Source of the DNA: an uncultured Rhodospirillaceae bacterium
GTDB taxonomy: Bacteria; Pseudomonadota; Alphaproteobacteria; Rhodospirillales; Magnetospirillaceae
Direction: 5' to 3'
DNA: 62,882 nt
Assembly (NCBI GenBank): GCA_903901915.1
Contig: CAIUSV010000020.1
Location: forward strand, 1-62,882
How positions within the stretch are numbered: the first letter of the stretch is position 1; the number at the start of each line of letters is the position of its first letter. A model generated the notes under the pieces. That model saw nothing but the letters and a program-made list of their open reading frames with translations. It had not been told where the DNA came from and did no database searches. Below, in pieces: positions 59,243-62,882 of this stretch. The translations under genes were made by a program, and so were the position numbers.

Positions 59243-60025
59243 TCATGGGAACACCGTCTCCAGCGCCCGCATGGTATCGCGGTCGGTAAGGTCGAAGCAC
59301 AGCGGCGTCACCGTCACCGCGCCGCGATAAACCGCCTCGATATCGGTTCCCGGCGTGTTGCGCTCTTCCGATCGCTGGGCGCCGATCCAGACATAGGGTT
59401 CGCCGCGCGGATCGGCGCGCTCGACGATACTGTCGCCGATCTTGCGCTTGCCCTGACGGGTGACTTCGATCCCGGTGACTTGAGAATGAAGCACGTCGGG
59501 GAAATTGATGTTCATCAGTACATTGCGGCCCCAACCCACCGCCAGCACCCGGCGGATGATCCCGGGCGCCCAATGCTCGGCGGTGGCCCACTTCACCGGA
59601 TGGGGATGGGTGATGAACTGGCTGAGGGCGATGGAGGGAATGCCGAGAATGGTGCCCTCCATGGCGGCGGCGACGGTGCCGGAATAGGTCACGTCCTCGC
59701 CCAGGTTGGAGCCCCGGTTGATGCCCGACAGCACCAGATCGGGCCTGCGGCCCTTGATGACGTGGTTGACCCCCAGCAGCACCGAATCGGTGGGAGTGCC
59801 ATCGACGGCGAAGCGCCGCCGCGACAGCTGTCGCACCCGCAGCGGCCGGCGGATGGTGAGGGAATGGCCGGCGGCGCTTTGCTCATGCTCGGGCGCCACC
59901 ACCCAGACGTCCTTGGACAGGGTGTGGGCAATACGCTCCAGTACCTTGATCCCAGGCGCGTTAATGCCGTCGTCGTTGGAAATCAGGATACGCAGCGAGG
60001 ATAGATCGGCGACGGGCGGGAACAT
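59243..60025 (-). CDS. surE: 5'/3'-nucleotidase SurE
   Basis: 260 residues. Metal-binding DD pair D18/D19 in ILISNDDGINAPG, EHEQSAAGHSLT and SGINRGSNLGEDVTYSGT complete the site. It dephosphorylates nucleotides and is linked to stress survival. It abuts serS: the serS stop is at 60026. Confidence 0.97.
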   Translation of the reverse strand: MFPPVADLSSLRILISNDDGINAPGIKVLERIAHTLSKDVWVVAPEHEQSAAGHSLTIRRPLRVRQLSRRRFAVDGTPTDSVLLGVNHVIKGRRPDLVLSGINRGSNLGEDVTYSGTVAAAMEGTILGIPSIALSQFITHPHPVKWATAEHWAPGIIRRVLAVGWGRNVLMNINFPDVLHSQVTGIEVTRQGKRKIGDSIVERADPRGEPYVWIGAQRSEERNTPGTDIEAVYRGAVTVTPLCFDLTDRDTMRALETVFP

Positions 60026-61294
60026 TTAGCCGATAGCCCCCTGCCCGCCCATATAGCCGCGCAACGCCTCGGGGACCTCGATGGTCCCGTCGGCGCGCTG
60101 ATAATTCTCCATCACCGCGATCAGGGTACGGCCCACCGCCAGTCCCGAACCGTTGAGGGTATGGATGAAACGGTTCCCCTTGCCGTCCTCGGGACGGAAG
60201 CGCGCCTTCATGCGCCGAGCCTGGAAATCGCCGCAGTTGGAACAAGACGAAATCTCGCGATAGCGCCCCTGCCCCGGCAGCCAGACCTCGATATCATAGG
60301 TCTTGATTGACGAAAATCCCATGTCGCCGGTACACAGCACGATCACCCGGTACGGCAACCCGAGGCGTTGCAGCACCGCCTCGGCGCAACGGGTCATGCG
60401 CTCGTGTTCCTCGCCCGAGCGGTCGGGATGGGCGATGGAGACCATCTCGACCTTGTGGAACTGATGCTGGCGAATCATGCCGCGGGTATCCTTGCCCGCC
60501 GCCCCCGCCTCGGAACGGAAGCATGGCGTCAGCGCCGTCATCCGCAGCGGCAGTTGCTTTTCGTCAAGGATCTGATCGCCAATCAGATTGGTCAGCGGCA
60601 CCTCGGCGGTGGGAATCAACCAGTGGCCGGTGTTGGTCCTGAACAGATCCTCGCCGAACTTAGGCAACTGGCCGGTGCCGAAAGCGGCGCCGTCCTTGAC
60701 CATCAGCGGCGGATCGATCTCGGTATAGCCGTTCTCGCCGGTCTGGAGATCAAGCATGAACTGGCCGATGGCCCGTTGCAGCCGGGCCAACTGGCCCTTG
60801 AGTACCACGAAACGCGCCCCCGAGAGTTTGGCGGCGCCGTCGAAATCCATCAAACCCAACTTGGCACCGATGGCGTCGTGGTCCAACGGAGTGAAGTCGA
60901 AGGCCTTGGGAACACCCCAGCGGCGCAGTTCCACATTGGCGCTTTCGTCCGGCCCCTCGGGAACATCATCGGCGGGCAGATTGGGGATCGAGGCCAGAAT
61001 GGCGTCGATCTCGGCGCCCAGGGCGCGATCTTCTTCCTCGGCGGCGGGAATGCGCTCCTTCAGCGCCGCCACCTCGTCCATCAGGGCACCGGCGTCACCG
61101 CCCTGCTTCTTGATGGCACCGATCTGCTTCGAGGCTTCGTTACGGCGGGCCTGCATTTCCTGGAAGGCGGTCTGGGCCGCCCGACGGCGGCTGTCGAGGG
61201 CAAGAATCGCGGCGGCCCGGGGCTCCAGCCCCCGGCGCTTCAGGCCGGCATCGAATCCGTCCGGGTTGTCGCGAATGGACTTGAGGTCATGCAT
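60026..61294 (-). CDS. serS: Serine-tRNA ligase
   Basis: 422 residues from ATG 61294 ([12 protein letters not shown]); open frame upstream is not conserved. N-terminal coiled-coil arm for tRNA-Ser (about 30-100), class II motifs [18 protein letters not shown] and [19 protein letters not shown]. Starts 15 bp past the tatC stop. Confidence 0.98.
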   Translation of the reverse strand: MHDLKSIRDNPDGFDAGLKRRGLEPRAAAILALDSRRRAAQTAFQEMQARRNEASKQIGAIKKQGGDAGALMDEVAALKERIPAAEEEDRALGAEIDAILASIPNLPADDVPEGPDESANVELRRWGVPKAFDFTPLDHDAIGAKLGLMDFDGAAKLSGARFVVLKGQLARLQRAIGQFMLDLQTGENGYTEIDPPLMVKDGAAFGTGQLPKFGEDLFRTNTGHWLIPTAEVPLTNLIGDQILDEKQLPLRMTALTPCFRSEAGAAGKDTRGMIRQHQFHKVEMVSIAHPDRSGEEHERMTRCAEAVLQRLGLPYRVIVLCTGDMGFSSIKTYDIEVWLPGQGRYREISSCSNCGDFQARRMKARFRPEDGKGNRFIHTLNGSGLAVGRTLIAVMENYQRADGTIEVPEALRGYMGGQGAIG

Positions 61295-61308
61295 GAAGAA
61301 TCGTCCGG

Positions 61309-62136
61309 CTATTCGTTGAAATCGGTCTCGTCCACCGTCGCATCGTCGACGGCTTCGTCCTCGCCCAGCGCCTCGGCCCGCTTCTTCTCGGCCCAGCGCG
61401 CCGAGACGATGGACACCTCGTAGAGCAACACCATGGGAATCGCCAGCGAACACATGCTAAGCACGTCGGGCGGCGTCACCACCGCGGCGAAAACAAAGTT
61501 GCCAACGATGGCGAAGCGACGCTTTTCGGCCAACCCCTGGGCGGTCACCAGCCCCACCCGCGCCAGCAGCGTCAGCAGCACCGGCATCTGGAAGGCCAGA
61601 CCGAAGGCGAAGATCAGGGTCATGATCAGCGACAACGATTCGTTGACCTTGGCTTCCAGTTGGATCGGCAGGGTGTTGGGACCGGCCAACAGGTTCTCGA
61701 ACCCCAGCAGATAGGTGTAAAGCCCCGGCAGGACGATGAAATAGACCACCGAAGCGCCGGCGATGAACAGCACCGGCGTGGCGATCAGAAAGGGAAAGAA
61801 CGCCTGCTTTTCATGCTTGTAGAGGCCCGGGGCCACAAACGCCCACAACTGCCCCGCCCACACGGGAAAACACAGGGCGGCGGCGGCGAAGGCCGACACC
61901 TTCATGAAGGTGAAGAACGCCTCGGTCGGCGCGGTGTAGATCAGCCGGCGGGTGCCGCCCTTGGCCAGCGCCACCTTGGCATAAGGCTCCAGCAGGAATT
62001 CATAGATCTGATTGGAGAAGTAATAACAGATGACGAAAGCACAGACGAAGGCGACCGCCGACCAGATCAGCCGCGTACGCAGCTCGATCAGGTGCTCCAG
62101 CAGGGGCATGGTCTTGTCTTCGGTGGCCTCGCTCAA
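61309..62136 (-). CDS. tatC: Twin-arginine translocase subunit TatC
   Basis: 275 residues with six helices. [16 protein letters not shown] and the conserved [13 protein letters not shown] are seen. TatC binds twin-arginine signal peptides with TatB. The acidic C-terminal tail (after 240) is typical. Three bases from tatB. Confidence 0.97.
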   Translation of the reverse strand: MSEATEDKTMPLLEHLIELRTRLIWSAVAFVCAFVICYYFSNQIYEFLLEPYAKVALAKGGTRRLIYTAPTEAFFTFMKVSAFAAAALCFPVWAGQLWAFVAPGLYKHEKQAFFPFLIATPVLFIAGASVVYFIVLPGLYTYLLGFENLLAGPNTLPIQLEAKVNESLSLIMTLIFAFGLAFQMPVLLTLLARVGLVTAQGLAEKRRFAIVGNFVFAAVVTPPDVLSMCSLAIPMVLLYEVSIVSARWAEKKRAEALGEDEAVDDATVDETDFNE

Positions 62137-62139
62137 AAT

Positions 62140-62517
62140 CTATGGCTCCGGCGGTCGCGGCGGCGGCGAATCGGCGGCGATGGGAGCGACCGCCTCCGGC
62201 GTCTCGGTGCTGCTATTCAGATCGAGTGGCGGCAACTCCATGGCCTTGGCCATCTCGCCGGTGGGATCGATGGCCTTGTCGATTTCCTGGCGCAGCAGAT
62301 TGGGCTCGGCGACCTTGGCCACCTGCTTCTTGAGGTCGCCCAGTTCGGACTCGCGCATCATGTCGTCGACGCCGCGCTGGAAGTCGGACGCCATCTCGCG
62401 CGCCTTGCGGGTCCAGCGCCCCATCTGGCGCAGCACCACCGGCAGGTCCTTGGGTCCGATAACGATCAGGCTGACCACCGCGATCAGCGCCATCTCGTCC
62501 CAGCCGACATCAAACAT
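62140..62517 (-). CDS. tatB: Twin-arginine translocase subunit TatB
   Basis: 125 residues. FDVGWDEMALIAVVSLIVIGPKDLP is the TatB start with its helix, followed by an amphipathic helix and a Pro-rich tail. It forms the receptor with TatC. Three bases after tatA. Confidence 0.95.
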   Translation of the reverse strand: MFDVGWDEMALIAVVSLIVIGPKDLPVVLRQMGRWTRKAREMASDFQRGVDDMMRESELGDLKKQVAKVAEPNLLRQEIDKAIDPTGEMAKAMELPPLDLNSSTETPEAVAPIAADSPPPRPPEP

Positions 62518-62520
62518 CGG

Positions 62521-62757
62521 CTAGACCTTGGGGGCGGGGTCGTGGCTTGCCGCCGGCTTGGCCGCCTCGCCGTCGGTCACCCGCGGCTGGGCTTGGGCCG
62601 GAGCCGCCTGCTGCTCATCCTCGTCCTTGAGGCCCTGCTTGAACGCTTTCACGCCCTTGGCCATGTCGCCCATCAACTTAGGAATCTTGTTCGCGCCGAA
62701 CAGCAGCAGCACGATGACCAGAACGATGATCCAATGACCGATACTCCAGCTACCCAT
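62521..62757 (-). CDS. tatA: Twin-arginine translocase subunit TatA
   Basis: 78 residues from ATG 62757. [18 protein letters not shown] helix, then [20 protein letters not shown], the hinge and amphipathic helix of TatA. It forms the pore. The 125 bases upstream (62758-62882) hold a GC-rich hairpin-like GCCGC/GCGGC sequence and no gene that I can support. Confidence 0.96.
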   Translation of the reverse strand: MGSWSIGHWIIVLVIVLLLFGANKIPKLMGDMAKGVKAFKQGLKDEDEQQAAPAQAQPRVTDGEAAKPAASHDPAPKV

Positions 62758-62882
62758 GCCCTGCCACTCCCTAACGCGCGCCGGCGCCCGTCTTGGCCGG
62801 CGGCGGATCATCGCAAAACCCGAAGGCCGCCGCAATGGCGGCAACGCCTTTCACCGCAAATCGCCCCCCTATTCCCCCAGGC

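Overview
This GC-rich window reads as chromosomal DNA of an alphaproteobacterium of the order Rhodospirillales, most like Magnetospirillum, Paramagnetospirillum or Phaeospirillum. The grounds are the conserved alphaproteobacterial run rpsB-tsf-pyrH-frr-uppS-cdsA-dxr-rseP-bamA-ompH-lpxD-fabZ-lpxA-lpxI-lpxB, the tatABC-serS-surE-pcm-M23 and yajC-secD-secF blocks, hopanoid genes, many chemoreceptors, and a stand-alone CULT-domain protein resembling the cereblon-like protein known from Magnetospirillum gryphiswaldense. The genus is an inference from protein resemblance. I saw no rRNA, tRNA, CRISPR array, intact insertion sequence or prophage.

Layout. 1-6.7 kb: a Cache/PAS sensor cut by the window edge, a decayed IS630-type transposase tail, a chemoreceptor in tandem with a secreted single-Cache protein, a GDT1-type cation exporter and a CDF efflux protein. 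6.8-11.3 kb: uvrA, an OmpA-like lipoprotein and a small parvulin. 11.4-16.0 kb: an HBM chemoreceptor divergent from a hemerythrin and an OmpR-type two-component pair, with a perfect palindrome in the divergent gap. 16.1-19.9 kb: the CULT protein, a thioredoxin-like 2Fe-2S ferredoxin, a small hypothetical ORF, trmFO and hpnI. 20.0-35.0 kb: a long minus-strand block for translation elongation, UMP kinase, isoprenoid and phospholipid precursors, outer-membrane assembly and lipid A. It begins at a good sigma-70-like promoter before rpsB. 35.2-44.9 kb: a MepA-type endopeptidase coupled to an HD-GYP protein, an acyl-CoA synthetase, a lipid kinase, a phosphodiesterase, a TPR O-GlcNAc-transferase-like protein, a methyltransferase, cytochrome c, a double-ACT protein and a tiny membrane protein. 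45.0-51.2 kb: alpha-E and circularly permuted ATP-grasp proteins, an NDUFAF6-like protein, hpnC, hpnE and sodB. 51.3-62.9 kb: a Cache histidine kinase, an Mth938/NDUFAF3-like protein, secF, secD, yajC, a DUF815 ATPase, a degenerate LytM lipoprotein, pcm, surE, serS and tatCBA.

Much of the window serves envelope biogenesis: Sec and Tat export, BAM, lipid A, phospholipid, undecaprenyl phosphate, hopanoids and murein hydrolase control. Much of the rest is sensory. The accessory items most worth pursuing are the CULT protein, the hemerythrin lacking one canonical iron-ligand histidine, the chemoreceptor with an altered signalling tip plus a C-terminal domain and a co-directional Cache protein, the CDF protein with about three C-terminal domains, and the NlpD/DipM-like protein that lost its zinc ligands.
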